DNA of 64,000 nucleotides from Flavobacterium sp. AED (GTDB taxonomy: Bacteria; Bacteroidota; Bacteroidia; Flavobacteriales; Flavobacteriaceae). Position 1 is the first letter of the stretch, and each line of letters opens with the position of its first letter. The DNA is taken from assembly GCF_000812945.1 (NCBI RefSeq), contig NZ_JSYM01000004.1, forward strand, positions 124,001 to 188,000, written 5' to 3'. This document shows positions 40,876-50,507 of this stretch, one piece after another. Position numbers and translations under genes: made by a program. The notes beneath the pieces were generated by a model. The model did no database searches and was not told the DNA's origin. It saw only the letters and a program-made list of their open reading frames with translations.

Positions 40876-40927
40876 ACTACTTTTTTTAGGGTAAATATAT
40901 AAACTTCCTTATAGGTTTCATAATTTT

Positions 40928-40950
40928 ATTAATGTAGATTTTACACTTAG
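40928..40950. promoter_or_regulatory. AraR operator at the araR promoter
   Basis: ATTAATGTA-N5-TACACTTAG, 53 nt upstream of araR. It is adjacent to the weak -7 TAAATTTA (40951-40958, minus strand) and suggests autoregulation. Confidence 0.65.
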
Positions 40951-41365
40951 TAAATTTAAAACAAAAAAATGACACTTTAAAATAGGGTTCAATAAGTATT
41001 TAACACTTCATTTAAAATAAGGCTTTACGCATTTCAAAATACCCTTTTTACCTTCTAATTTGAAAAAGATAACACGTTGAATTTCAAAATTATTGATTCA
41101 TGAAATACCATTTCAATCGATTGAGAAGAAAAATGATTCTTTATCAGGTTACAATTTGACTTTTTTTCTAAAAAAAGCACACTTTAAACAAGACTTTTTT
41201 TACAATATCACTCTGATTTATAGTTAAAAAAGAGAATATTCCATTTTTTTTTAAAATAATTAACACATCGCGTTTTTTGTAGAAAAGTTTGTTTTTTTAC
41301 TAAAAGGATGGATTTTAAATAAATAAATTGTAAAAACGGGAACTTTTTTTACAAAACCACAATAT

Positions 41366-41388
41366 TTAAATGTTGTTTTTACACTTAA
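41366..41388. promoter_or_regulatory. Second AraR operator upstream of susC
   Basis: TTAAATGTT-N5-TACACTTAA. Its centre is 99 bp from the centre of the susC-proximal site (41465-41487), which would suit DNA looping. Confidence 0.6.
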
Positions 41389-41432
41389 TTTACAAGATGT
41401 ATTTTTTTAAGGAGTTTTTTTTATCAGATTAA

Positions 41433-41465
41433 TTTGTTTTTGTTGTTTTTTTTTAATTAAATTTA
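41433..41465 (+). promoter_or_regulatory. Promoter of the arabinan SusCD operon
   Basis: TTTG (41433-41436), 21 nt, TAAATTTA (41458-41465), one mismatch in the last base of the -7. The geometry is identical to the tkt promoter, with the AraR operator starting on the last -7 base. Confidence 0.55.
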
Positions 41466-41487
41466 CAAATGTAAAATACACACTTAT
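41465..41487. promoter_or_regulatory. AraR operator at the susC promoter
   Basis: ACAAATGTA-N5-CACACTTAT, ending 22 nt before the susC start codon. Confidence 0.7.
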
Positions 41488-41509
41488 AAATTAACCAAAA
41501 CAAAACAGA

Positions 41510-44500
41510 ATGAAAACAAACCAACGATTATTTTTCTATTGCAATTTTTTATTGCCAAGAAAAGAATGGCTATTAGCAATAATAGTTATGTTATTTTCTT
41601 CTTATACTCTTTCTGCACAACAAGATAAGACTATAAAAGGAATCGTTACATCAACAAAAGACGCGATGCCTTTACCGGGTGTAAATGTTTTAATAAAAGG
41701 TACCAACAAAGTAGTTGTTACTGGCTTTGATGGAGAATATTCAATAAAAGCGGACTCAAATGATATTCTTGTCTTCAGTTATATAGGTTTTGCAAATCAA
41801 GAAGTTACTGTAGGGAACAAATCTCAATTAAACATAGTAATGAATGATGATTTGAATAAACTAAATGAAGTAGTCGTTGTTGGATACGGAACTCAGAAAA
41901 AATCAGATCTTACCGGATCAGTGAGTGTAGTAAACATGGACAATGCCAAAAAAACAGTAAGCTATGATGTTGCAAAAATGCTTCAAGGGCAAGTTGCTGG
42001 TGTAACCATGCAAAGCTCTGGAGAACCAGGAGGTTTTGTTAATATTAAAATTAGAGGAATCAGCTCTTTTAGTAATAACAATCCGCTTTTCGTAGTAGAT
42101 GGTATGATTGTAGACAGTCCTTATGATTTTGCTACAGGAGAAATAGAATCTATGCAAGTTTTAAAAGATGCATCTTCGGCAGCGATTTATGGGGTTCGTG
42201 GAGCTAATGGTGTAATCATTATTACTACCAAAAAAGGGAAATCTGGTAAATTTGACATTAAATACAAATCCCTTGTTGGATTTCAAAATGTAGCTAAAAA
42301 ATGGTCTCTAACTGACAGAGTAGGGTATCAAAATATTACTAGCGCAGCTGAGATAAATGCTGGATTAAGTGTAGCTCCAGGAAATGACCCAACAAGTCCT
42401 TCTTATATCAATAATGTAGATACTAACTGGCAAAAAGCGGCATTCCAAACTGGTATCATAGAAAACCATTCCTTAACTTTTAGTGGTGGGGCAGAAAGCT
42501 TAGGATATAACATGAATGTAGATTATTTCAAAAACAGCAGCTATCTTAATTCACCACAAGATTACAAGAGATTATCTACCACTTTAAACTTAACAGGTAA
42601 AAAAGGGAAATTTAAATACGGTTCAAAAATAGGTTTCACTCAATCTGGTAAAGAAAATTTTAACGAATACAATGCTGGGGAATCGCCAGTTAGTGATTTA
42701 TTAGGTGCTATTCCTACAATGCCTGTTTATGATGTAAATAGACTAGGTGGATACGGAGGAACAACTAACTTAACACAAAGAGCAATCTCAATGAACGTTA
42801 TTGGATACAATAACTTAATAACAAATAACGCCAAAAGAAATCGTTTCATTGGGGACATTTGGGGAGAACTTGAAATCGTAAAAGGATTAAAATACAAAAT
42901 TGACGCTAGTTTTGACAGATTAGATTGGCAAAACAGAAAATTTGTACCGCCAAGTGATTTAGGTTGGTATTACATTACTACTAATGATGAAGCTTCACTA
43001 GATGTATCTACTGGAAGTCAGTCTAGAACTTTCCTTAATAATTTATTAACTTACGAAAAAGCAATTGGTAAACATAAATTTGATGTTTTAGCAGGATGGG
43101 TTCAAGAAAGAAATGATAATTACAACCACTGGTCAAGAGGTGTGGGTTACAAACCAGGCGAAATTAGCCATTTAGAATATGCTGATGCAACAAGTGCTGG
43201 GGAGTATGAAAATACGGTTACTGGTGTATCATACTTGAGTAGAATAAATTACGGCTATGATGATCGTTATTTGTTACAAGCTAACTTTAGACAAGATAAA
43301 ACGTCTCTTTTTAGCCAAAAATACAATAAAGGTAATTTTTACTCTTTTTCAGGGGCTTGGAAAATTAGTAATGAAAAATTTCTTCACTTACCAGAATGGG
43401 TAAGCAATATTAAATTAAGAGGTGGTTACGGTATATTAGGAAATAATACGATACCAACTTATTTCTTCGCTAGTACAATTAATAGTTTTGCTGGTTATGA
43501 TTTTAATAATCAATTAGCTCCAGGTACAACAGTAGTAAGTGCATTAGATCCAAATGTACATTGGGAAGAAACAAAAACTACCAATGTGGCACTTGAGTTA
43601 GGATTATTCAATAATGACTTGCAGTTTACGGCTGAATATTATGTTAAGAAATCAACTGATCTTTTAATTGGTGTTCCATTACCATTTTCAACAGGTGCTT
43701 TTCCTGCTAGTGTAACTACAAATGCAGGTGCGGTTAGAAATAACGGTTTAGAGTTTTCTGCAACATACAATAACAATCATCATGATTTCAAGTACAGTAT
43801 CTCTGCTAACTTAGGAACCTTGAAAAATAAAGTATTACAAATTGGTCTTGATGGAAATCCAATCTATGGTGCTGCTTCAAAAACAGAAGTGGGTAGATCA
43901 ATAGGTGAGATTTATGCTTATGAAACAAATGGAATTTTTCAAAATGCAGCAGATATTGCTTCATCTCCAACACAAACAAATGCCGGAATTGGGGATGTTA
44001 AGTTCAAAGATATCAATGGCGATGGTAAGATTAGTGATCTAGACAGAACATTCCAAGGAATTACAATTCCTAAATACAGTTACGGAATCAACTTTAGCAG
44101 TTCATATAAAAACTGGGATTTCTCTATGTTTTGGCAAGGAAGTGGTGGAAACAAGGTATTTGATGGTATGTACCGTAATTTAATGGCTGGTCAATATGGA
44201 AACCATAGTACTGACGAACTTAATTATTGGACGCCTACAAATACAAACACGAATGTACCACGTCCAATTATTGGAGATCCAAATGCTAACACAAGAGATT
44301 CTAATAGATTTATTGAAAAAGGGGATTATATAAAATTACAAACTATGGAGATTGGATATGAAATTCCTGTTCCAACTGCAAGTTTTATTCAAAAAGCTAA
44401 AGTATTTGTAAATGGTCAAAACCTATTGATAATCAGCAAATACAGAGGATACGACCCTGATTTTAATAGCAATGACGGATTGTTCTCTAGAGGATACGAT

Positions 44501-44557
44501 GGTGGTTCATTCCCAAATCCTAGAACTGTTTCTTTAGGACTTGAAGTGAATTTTTAA
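41510..44557 (+). CDS. SusC/RagA-family TonB-dependent transporter (arabinan locus)
   Basis: The 1015-residue outer-membrane transporter has a signal peptide (to about 37, ending TLSAQQ), a carboxypeptidase-like domain (IKGIVTSTKDAMPLPGVNVLIKG, about 42-115), the TonB-box region EVVVVGYGTQKKSDLTGSV, a plug with VLKDASSAAIYGVRGANGVIIITT, and a barrel ending PRTVSLGLEVNF. It would import arabino-oligosaccharides. Its promoter carries an AraR operator. SusD follows after 31 nt. Confidence 0.96.
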   Translation: MKTNQRLFFYCNFLLPRKEWLLAIIVMLFSSYTLSAQQDKTIKGIVTSTKDAMPLPGVNVLIKGTNKVVVTGFDGEYSIKADSNDILVFSYIGFANQEVTVGNKSQLNIVMNDDLNKLNEVVVVGYGTQKKSDLTGSVSVVNMDNAKKTVSYDVAKMLQGQVAGVTMQSSGEPGGFVNIKIRGISSFSNNNPLFVVDGMIVDSPYDFATGEIESMQVLKDASSAAIYGVRGANGVIIITTKKGKSGKFDIKYKSLVGFQNVAKKWSLTDRVGYQNITSAAEINAGLSVAPGNDPTSPSYINNVDTNWQKAAFQTGIIENHSLTFSGGAESLGYNMNVDYFKNSSYLNSPQDYKRLSTTLNLTGKKGKFKYGSKIGFTQSGKENFNEYNAGESPVSDLLGAIPTMPVYDVNRLGGYGGTTNLTQRAISMNVIGYNNLITNNAKRNRFIGDIWGELEIVKGLKYKIDASFDRLDWQNRKFVPPSDLGWYYITTNDEASLDVSTGSQSRTFLNNLLTYEKAIGKHKFDVLAGWVQERNDNYNHWSRGVGYKPGEISHLEYADATSAGEYENTVTGVSYLSRINYGYDDRYLLQANFRQDKTSLFSQKYNKGNFYSFSGAWKISNEKFLHLPEWVSNIKLRGGYGILGNNTIPTYFFASTINSFAGYDFNNQLAPGTTVVSALDPNVHWEETKTTNVALELGLFNNDLQFTAEYYVKKSTDLLIGVPLPFSTGAFPASVTTNAGAVRNNGLEFSATYNNNHHDFKYSISANLGTLKNKVLQIGLDGNPIYGAASKTEVGRSIGEIYAYETNGIFQNAADIASSPTQTNAGIGDVKFKDINGDGKISDLDRTFQGITIPKYSYGINFSSSYKNWDFSMFWQGSGGNKVFDGMYRNLMAGQYGNHSTDELNYWTPTNTNTNVPRPIIGDPNANTRDSNRFIEKGDYIKLQTMEIGYEIPVPTASFIQKAKVFVNGQNLLIISKYRGYDPDFNSNDGLFSRGYDGGSFPNPRTVSLGLEVNF

Positions 44558-44588
44558 AACTAACCAAACAAATTAAAAACGAATCAAA

Positions 44589-46151
44589 ATGAAATATAAA
44601 ATATTTAATTATCTAACCGTTTTCTTCTCACTAGCAGTCGTAACGACTAGTTGTGTTAACAATGAAGATTTAGTTCAAGTTGACCCAAATAATGATGCAG
44701 TAGATTCATTCTGGAAAACAGACCAAGACGCTATTGAAGGCGTAAATGCCGCTTACGGAAGCTTATTGACCGATGGTACTTACATGAGAAGTACACCTTT
44801 ATTATTAGACTTAAAAGGGGATGACACTAGAAGTAACAGTCCATGGGATGCGATGTACAATGTGGGTCGTTTTAACTCAAATGTTTCGAATTCTGCCATT
44901 TATGGCTGGGCTTATGAAACGTATTATCAAGGTATTTACCGTGCAAATCAAGTTATAACAAAAGTACCTACTATCGAAATGGCAGATGCAACACTTAAAA
45001 ATAGAATTCTGGGTCAAGCCTATTTCTTGAGAGGATTGTATTTATTTCATGCAGTAAACATGTTTAAAAGCGTACCATTGCCAACAGAAATTTCTGTTTA
45101 TTATCCTCAAAAAACAAACGAAGAAGGTTGGGCGCAAGTTATTGCAGATTTCAAAGCTGCTGCTGATTTACTTCCAGCTTCTTATGACAATGTTACTGGT
45201 TTAGACGCAGGTCAAAAAGGACGTGCTACTAAAGGAGCAGCTTTAGGATATTTAGGAAAAGCATACTTGTTTACTAAAGATTTTGCAAATGCAAAAACAA
45301 CATTTAAACAAGTGATTGATTTAGGGGTTTACTCTTTAGTAGCTAATTACCGTGATAACTTTACAGACTCTAACGAAAATAATTCAGAATCACTATTCGA
45401 AGTACAATTTAGCAGACAAGCTGGTGGTGTTGATTTAGGTTGGGGTGGTGCTCCAGCTTCTGGTTGGGGGAAAACATCCGCAAGAGCAATTACTTACGGA
45501 CCTAGAGCTTTTGGATGGACAGACGTACAACCAACAAGAACATTATTTAATGAATTCCATGATGAATTGACTACTTCTGGTGCAGTAGATCCACGTTTAG
45601 ATGCTACAATGTTTTACAACAAACCAGGTGGAATGCAACTTTATGGACAAAATTTCGCGACTTTTTACGCAGGAAATCCAGGAGATTTAAATGATTTGTT
45701 CTGTAGAAAATACGAGAATTCAGATGGGGCTTATGCGAATGAATTCGATTGGCGTTCAGGCATAAACGAGCGTTTATTAAGATATTCTGATATATTACTA
45801 ATGTATGCTGAATGTTTAAACGAAACAGGCGATACACCAGGTGCATATACTTACATTCAAATGGTTAGAAACAGAGTTGGCTTACCTAATTTAGCTACAG
45901 CAAAACCAGGATTAAGTCAAGCTGCCATGAGAGAACAAATAGGTCACGAAAGATTCTTAGAGTTCCCATTAGAAGGGCACCGTTTTGATGATATTCGTCG
46001 TTGGGGTTGGTTACAAGATGCTACAAAATTAGCATGGTTAAAATCAAGAGACGTTGAATTTAATTCCTATGCAACAGGGAGAGAATTTTTCCCAATACCA
46101 CAATTGGAAATGGATAACAATCCAGGAACAATTCAAAACAGTGGTTATTAA
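44589..46151 (+). CDS. SusD/RagB-family surface lipoprotein (arabinan locus)
   Basis: The 520-residue lipoprotein pairs with the SusC just upstream. Its signal peptide ends in a lipobox around VVTTSC. Family hallmarks are the helices RANQVITKVPTI, ILGQAYFLRGLYLFHAVNMF and GYLGKAYLFTKDF, plus the C-terminal FDDIRRWGWLQDATKLA and FFPIPQLEMDNNPG. The surface tryptophan-rich region (e.g. GWGGAPASGWGKT) may bind the glycan. A strong hairpin lies right after the stop. Confidence 0.95.
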   Translation: MKYKIFNYLTVFFSLAVVTTSCVNNEDLVQVDPNNDAVDSFWKTDQDAIEGVNAAYGSLLTDGTYMRSTPLLLDLKGDDTRSNSPWDAMYNVGRFNSNVSNSAIYGWAYETYYQGIYRANQVITKVPTIEMADATLKNRILGQAYFLRGLYLFHAVNMFKSVPLPTEISVYYPQKTNEEGWAQVIADFKAAADLLPASYDNVTGLDAGQKGRATKGAALGYLGKAYLFTKDFANAKTTFKQVIDLGVYSLVANYRDNFTDSNENNSESLFEVQFSRQAGGVDLGWGGAPASGWGKTSARAITYGPRAFGWTDVQPTRTLFNEFHDELTTSGAVDPRLDATMFYNKPGGMQLYGQNFATFYAGNPGDLNDLFCRKYENSDGAYANEFDWRSGINERLLRYSDILLMYAECLNETGDTPGAYTYIQMVRNRVGLPNLATAKPGLSQAAMREQIGHERFLEFPLEGHRFDDIRRWGWLQDATKLAWLKSRDVEFNSYATGREFFPIPQLEMDNNPGTIQNSGY

Positions 46152-46190
46152 TATTATTTTGAGTTAGTTAATTATAATTTTAGCATTCTT

Positions 46191-46235
46191 TAGTATCATG
46201 TGGTAAGCTTTTAATTAGCTTACCATGTGATATTA
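46191..46235 (+). other. Strong intergenic hairpin directly after susD (arabinan locus)
   Basis: A 19-bp stem with three G-U pairs (46191-46209 against 46217-46235) closes a 7-nt loop; the core is tggtaagct / agcttacca. No T run follows. It occupies the same place as the hairpin at 25209-25253 in the galactose locus and may separate expression of susCD from the enzymes. Confidence 0.6.
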
Positions 46236-46250
46236 TAACTTAGAGACAAC

Positions 46251-47798
46251 ATGAAAAAAGCCCTATTAATCTTATTTATTTTTACTTTTTGCAATCAACT
46301 TATTGTTGCACAAAAAGAAACCACAGTACTTTCTATAAAAAATACTGCCAATGCACCAACTATCAATAAAAATATCTACGGACATTTTGCAGAACATTTA
46401 GGAAGATCAATCTATGGTGGCTTCTTTGTTGGGGATACTTCAAAAATACCAAATACAAATGGAGTCCGTAACGACATTATTGATGCTCTTAAAAAATTAA
46501 AAATCCCTAATTTAAGATGGCCAGGCGGTTGTTTTGCGGATACGTATCACTGGAAAGATGGTATTGGTCCAAAAGAAAACAGACCAACAATTGTAAATCA
46601 ATGGTGGGGAGGAACTACTGAGGACAATAGTTTTGGAACTCATGATTTTTTAAACATGTGTGAATTACTTGGAGCAGAACCTTACTTATCCGGAAATGTG
46701 GGAAGCGGTACCGTTCAGGAACTTTCTGATTGGGTACAATACGCCAACTTTGGTGGTAAAAGCCCAATGAGTGATTTGCGTAAAAAAAATGGCAGAACTG
46801 CACCTTGGAAAGTAAAAATTTGGGGAATTGGAAATGAAGCTTGGGGTTGCGGAGGTAATATGAAACCGGACTATTATGCTGGCGAATACCGTAAATATGC
46901 CACATTTATGTCTGATTGGGAAAACACTGGCGGATTGATGCGTATTGCATCTGGCGCAAGTGATGCCGATTATAATTGGACCGAAACATTAATGAAGAAT
47001 ATCCCAGGAAGTATGTTGGGCGGTGTAGCAATGCACCATTATTCTGTAATTGAATGGAACAAAAAAGGAGATGCAGTAGATTTTACCGAAGGGCAATATT
47101 TCACCACCATGAAAGAAGCCTTAAAAATGGATGAACTTATTACCAAACATGGCGCCATCATGGATAAATACGATCCTGAGCAAAAAATTGCTTTGGTTGT
47201 AGATGAATGGGGCGGTTGGTACGATGTAGAAAAAGGAAGCAATCCTGGATTTTTATACCAACAAAATACGATGAGAGATGCTGTTTTGGCAGGGGCAACT
47301 CTTAATATTTTCAATAACCATGCTGACAGAGTTCGTATGGCTAATCTAGCGCAATGTGTAAATGTTTTGCAAGCCGTTATTCTTACGGATAAAGCCAAAA
47401 TGATTTTAACACCTACTTATCATGTGATGCAAATGTACAGCGTACATCAAGATGCAAAATTATTACCAATTACAATAAATTCTCCACTATACACCTATAA
47501 TGGCGAAACACTTCCGGCTTTATCTGCTTCAGCATCAAAAGATAAAAACGGATTAGTTCATATTTCATTAGTAAATATTGACTCTAAAAAAGAAAATAAA
47601 ATCGAAATCGACATAAAAGAACTTGGAATCAAAAATGTTTCGGGAAGCCTATTAGCATCCCCAAAATTGCAAGATTTCAATTCCTTTGACAACCCAACAA
47701 AAATCCAACCGACCGCTTTCAAAGGGTTTGAAATAAAAAAGGGTAAGTTAGTAATAACAGTTCCTCCTTTTTCTGTAATAATGTTAGAAGGTAAATAA
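46251..47798 (+). CDS. Secreted alpha-L-arabinofuranosidase, GH51
   Basis: The 515-residue enzyme removes terminal alpha-L-arabinofuranose from arabinan or arabino-oligosaccharides. A signal peptide (about 20 residues, IVAQ) precedes the TIM barrel. The acid/base is E196 in GIGNEAW and the nucleophile E319 in VVDEWGGWY. The C-terminal beta-sandwich ends VPPFSVIMLEG, typical of GH51. It starts the enzyme block, 16 nt after the strong hairpin. Confidence 0.93.
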   Translation: MKKALLILFIFTFCNQLIVAQKETTVLSIKNTANAPTINKNIYGHFAEHLGRSIYGGFFVGDTSKIPNTNGVRNDIIDALKKLKIPNLRWPGGCFADTYHWKDGIGPKENRPTIVNQWWGGTTEDNSFGTHDFLNMCELLGAEPYLSGNVGSGTVQELSDWVQYANFGGKSPMSDLRKKNGRTAPWKVKIWGIGNEAWGCGGNMKPDYYAGEYRKYATFMSDWENTGGLMRIASGASDADYNWTETLMKNIPGSMLGGVAMHHYSVIEWNKKGDAVDFTEGQYFTTMKEALKMDELITKHGAIMDKYDPEQKIALVVDEWGGWYDVEKGSNPGFLYQQNTMRDAVLAGATLNIFNNHADRVRMANLAQCVNVLQAVILTDKAKMILTPTYHVMQMYSVHQDAKLLPITINSPLYTYNGETLPALSASASKDKNGLVHISLVNIDSKKENKIEIDIKELGIKNVSGSLLASPKLQDFNSFDNPTKIQPTAFKGFEIKKGKLVITVPPFSVIMLEGK

Positions 47799-47809
47799 AA
47801 AAGAATACA

Positions 47810-49426
47810 ATGAAAAAATCAAATTCCATTTTAAAATTAGTACCCTATCTAGTGCTTTTTTTAGTAGCTGTTACCGTTAGTAGTTGTTCGAGTAGTGACG
47901 CTCCTACCCCAACTCCAACACCAACTCCTGTGCCGCCAGTAGTGGTTGTACCCGGTTTTCCTGGACCTAGCTATTTAGATAATTATTCCTCCATTTCTTC
48001 TTGGGGTTCTAATTCACAATGGAATTTAGCAAACGTTCACGACCCAACAGTTGCCAAATGTGGCGATTATTATTATATGTATCAAACGGATGCTTCTTAT
48101 GGAAACGCCACTGAAGGACATGGACATTTTTTTTACAGACGTTCTAAAGATCTTGTCAATTGGGAATTTATGGGATCATCTATGACAACAGCTCCGGCTT
48201 GGGTAAAGGATTCTTTGAATAACAAAAGAGCAAGAATGAATCCTGCTTTACCACCAATTGAAAATCCTAATTATGGATATTGGGCTCCTTGTGTTCGAAA
48301 AGTGGGAAACAAATACCGCATGTATTACAGCATTGTGGTCGATAACCCTATAATTGGAAGTACTTTTGATAACACTTGGGGGGAAAGAGCCTTTATTGGT
48401 TTGGCTGAAACCGATGATTTAGCTTCAAATGTTTGGACAGATAAAGGAATGGTGGTTTGTTCAGAACCTGACGGATTAAAACCATATTCTTTTACAGGCA
48501 CCAGAAATTGGGATGATGCTTATTTCAAATTCAATGCTATTGATCCAAGTTTTGTTGAAACTCCTGGGGGAGAGCAATACCTAATTTACGGATCTTGGCA
48601 TTCTGGTATTGCAGCCTTAAAACTGAATCCTACAACTGGGAAACCGGATCAATTGAAAACGCTGAGTGATTATGGAACCCGTATTGCCACCCGCAGTGCT
48701 ACAAGTCGCTGGCAAGGTTCCGAAGGACCAGAGATTATATACAATTCAGATACTGAATATTACTATCTATTCATGGCTTACGACGGACTTGATGTTCCCT
48801 ACAATACTCGTGTGGCTCGTTCCAAAAACATCATGGGTCCTTATCTAGGAATCAATGGTGCCGATGTGACCAGTGGCGCCGATTGTTGGCCAATGCTAAC
48901 ACATCCTTATTCGTTTAATAATCATACCGGTTGGGTTGGAATCTCACATTGTGCTGTTTTCCAGAACCCAGAAACCAAAGAATGGTTTTATTCGTCTCAA
49001 GCACGTTTACCGGAGGGAGTTCCAGGAATTGCAGTATCTAATGCTATAATGATGGGTCACGTTCGTGGCATACAATGGACAGAAGACGGATGGCCAGTAA
49101 TTGCTCCCGAACGTTATGCTGCCGTACCCACTACAACCATTACCGAATCCTCCTTTTTAGGAACATGGGAACAAATAACGATGAATTACCAATACAAAGT
49201 CATTCAGAAATCAGTCACTATATACTTAACTGCCGACAAAAAAGTGAGCGGTGGTGCTACAGGAACTTGGTCGTATGACAGTACCAATAAAACATTAACC
49301 GTAAATGGAAATAAATGTAAAGTAAGCGATGCTTGGGACTGGGAAAGTGCAACCCGTAAAGTAACCATAACCTATTCCGGCCTTACTACAGGAGGACTTC
49401 CGGTTTGGGGTAAAAAAATAAACTAA
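47810..49426 (+). CDS. Surface or periplasmic endo-1,5-alpha-L-arabinanase, GH43 lipoprotein with C-terminal beta domain
   Basis: The 538-residue enzyme is a lipoprotein (lipobox VTVSSC, Cys26) with a (PT)n linker (about 32-42). The five-blade propeller has the GH43 triad: base D78 in NVHDPTVA, pKa modulator aspartate in NAIDPSFVE, and acid glutamate in GSEGPEII. The segment GISHCAVFQ carries the histidine that coordinates calcium in endo-arabinanases. A C-terminal domain of about 85 residues (LGTWEQITM to the end) resembles the lipocalin-like beta domain of extracellular arabinanases. It probably cuts arabinan backbones at the cell surface. Confidence 0.88.
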   Translation: MKKSNSILKLVPYLVLFLVAVTVSSCSSSDAPTPTPTPTPVPPVVVVPGFPGPSYLDNYSSISSWGSNSQWNLANVHDPTVAKCGDYYYMYQTDASYGNATEGHGHFFYRRSKDLVNWEFMGSSMTTAPAWVKDSLNNKRARMNPALPPIENPNYGYWAPCVRKVGNKYRMYYSIVVDNPIIGSTFDNTWGERAFIGLAETDDLASNVWTDKGMVVCSEPDGLKPYSFTGTRNWDDAYFKFNAIDPSFVETPGGEQYLIYGSWHSGIAALKLNPTTGKPDQLKTLSDYGTRIATRSATSRWQGSEGPEIIYNSDTEYYYLFMAYDGLDVPYNTRVARSKNIMGPYLGINGADVTSGADCWPMLTHPYSFNNHTGWVGISHCAVFQNPETKEWFYSSQARLPEGVPGIAVSNAIMMGHVRGIQWTEDGWPVIAPERYAAVPTTTITESSFLGTWEQITMNYQYKVIQKSVTIYLTADKKVSGGATGTWSYDSTNKTLTVNGNKCKVSDAWDWESATRKVTITYSGLTTGGLPVWGKKIN

Positions 49427-49458
49427 TTTATTTCCTTTTGCTATTTAATTAAGGAACA

Positions 49459-49492
49459 CAAACGGCCCTTTCTATTTTAGAAAGGGCGTTTG
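49459..49492 (+). other. Intergenic hairpin between two GH43 genes
   Basis: caaacg(g)ccctttct (49459-49473) pairs with agaaagggcgtttg (49479-49492): 14 bp with one bulge, 5-nt loop. The following sequence is A-rich without a T run, so this is more likely an mRNA-processing or stability element than a terminator. Confidence 0.6.
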
Positions 49493-49511
49493 AATAAAAA
49501 ATAAAACAAAA

Positions 49512-50507
49512 ATGAAAAACATATTTTTAACCCTATTTTCCGTTGTCATAATTTCTTCTTGTAAAACAGTAAAAACTGATGAAGGTATGGCTTCCGCCAA
49601 TGGGGGGAAAAGCAGCAATTCAATAGTACTCAACAATCCCATCATAAAAGACAAATACACAGGTGATCCTGCAGCTTTGGTTTACAAAGACAAAGTATAT
49701 CTTTATGCAGGTCACGATGAAGCGCCAAATGATTTCAATTTTTATAAAATGAATGAATGGCTGGTATATTCCTCATCGGATATGGTGCATTGGGAGGAAC
49801 ACCCCGTACCGCTTAAAGTCACTGATTTTGCTTGGGCAACATCCGATGCTTGGGCTTCTCAAGTTATTGAACGCAACGGAAAATTTTATTGGTATGTAAC
49901 CGTTTCACATGGAGCCATCAATGGGAAAGCCATAGGTGTTGGTGTTTCTGACAGTCCGACAGGCCCTTTCAAAGATGCGTTAGGAAAAGCACTTGTTACT
50001 AATGATATGACCACACAAACTAAGATTGATTGGGATGATATTGATCCAACAGTCATGATTGATGATGATGGTCAAGCGTATCTTTTTTGGGGAAATTCCG
50101 TTTGTCATTATGCAAAATTAAAAGCAAACATGATTGAGCTTGACGGTCCAATACAAACAATCTCATTACCCAATTTTACCGAAGCTCCTTGGATTCACAA
50201 ACATAACAATTGGTATTATTTGTCCTACGCTTATCAATTTCCTGAAAAAATCGCCTATGCCATGAGTAAATCTATCAATGGTCCATGGGAATACAAAGGA
50301 ATTTTGAACGAACTCGCTGGAAACTCAAATACAAATCATCAAGCTATCATTGCGTTCAAAGGAAAAGATTATTTTATTTATCACAATGGTGCTACTCAAC
50401 CCAATGGTGGCAGTTTTAGAAGATCCGTTTGTGTAGACCGTTTGTATTACAATGAAGATGGAACTATGAAACGAGTAATTATGACTTCGGAAGGGATAAC
50501 TCAGTAA
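49512..50507 (+). CDS. GH43 lipoprotein, exo-acting arabinofuranosidase/xylosidase type
   Basis: The 331-residue lipoprotein (lipobox VVIISSC) consists of one beta-propeller. GH43 residues are the base aspartate in YTGDPAALV, the aspartate in DDIDPTVMI and the acid glutamate in NFTEAPWIHK. The layout resembles GH43 exo-enzymes annotated as alpha-L-arabinofuranosidase or beta-xylosidase. With arabinan-specific neighbours, arabinofuranosidase is more likely. It follows a hairpin after 19 nt. Confidence 0.85.
   Translation: MKNIFLTLFSVVIISSCKTVKTDEGMASANGGKSSNSIVLNNPIIKDKYTGDPAALVYKDKVYLYAGHDEAPNDFNFYKMNEWLVYSSSDMVHWEEHPVPLKVTDFAWATSDAWASQVIERNGKFYWYVTVSHGAINGKAIGVGVSDSPTGPFKDALGKALVTNDMTTQTKIDWDDIDPTVMIDDDGQAYLFWGNSVCHYAKLKANMIELDGPIQTISLPNFTEAPWIHKHNNWYYLSYAYQFPEKIAYAMSKSINGPWEYKGILNELAGNSNTNHQAIIAFKGKDYFIYHNGATQPNGGSFRRSVCVDRLYYNEDGTMKRVIMTSEGITQ

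Larger units (their letters stand above)
40876..41509. promoter_or_regulatory. 634-nt AraR-rich control region between araR and susC
   Basis: This AT-rich gap separates divergent araR and susC. It contains three full palindromes (40928-40950, 41366-41388, 41465-41487) and six plus-strand ACACTT hexamers at 40943, 40972, 41003, 41179, 41381 and 41480. It also has a perfect 9-bp inverted repeat TTGTAAAAA / TTTTTACAA (41328-41336 and 41346-41354). On the minus strand TAAATTTA (40958-40951) abuts the araR operator as a weak -7. No coding sequence was found. Confidence 0.6.

Noticed and set aside
40990-41012. ATAAGT ... ACACTT arrangement as a further AraR operator
   Set aside because: The spacing between AAGT and ACTT is 7 nt and not the 11 nt of the other sites, and the inner GTA/TAC bases are missing.
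47039-47398. A 119-codon open frame antisense to GH51
   Set aside because: Shadow of a well-supported GH51 frame; composition reflects the complementary strand.
47909-47936. Proline/threonine-coding repeat as a possible microsatellite or phase-variable tract
   Set aside because: It codes for a short PT linker of a lipoprotein with varied codons; no long pure repeat is present.
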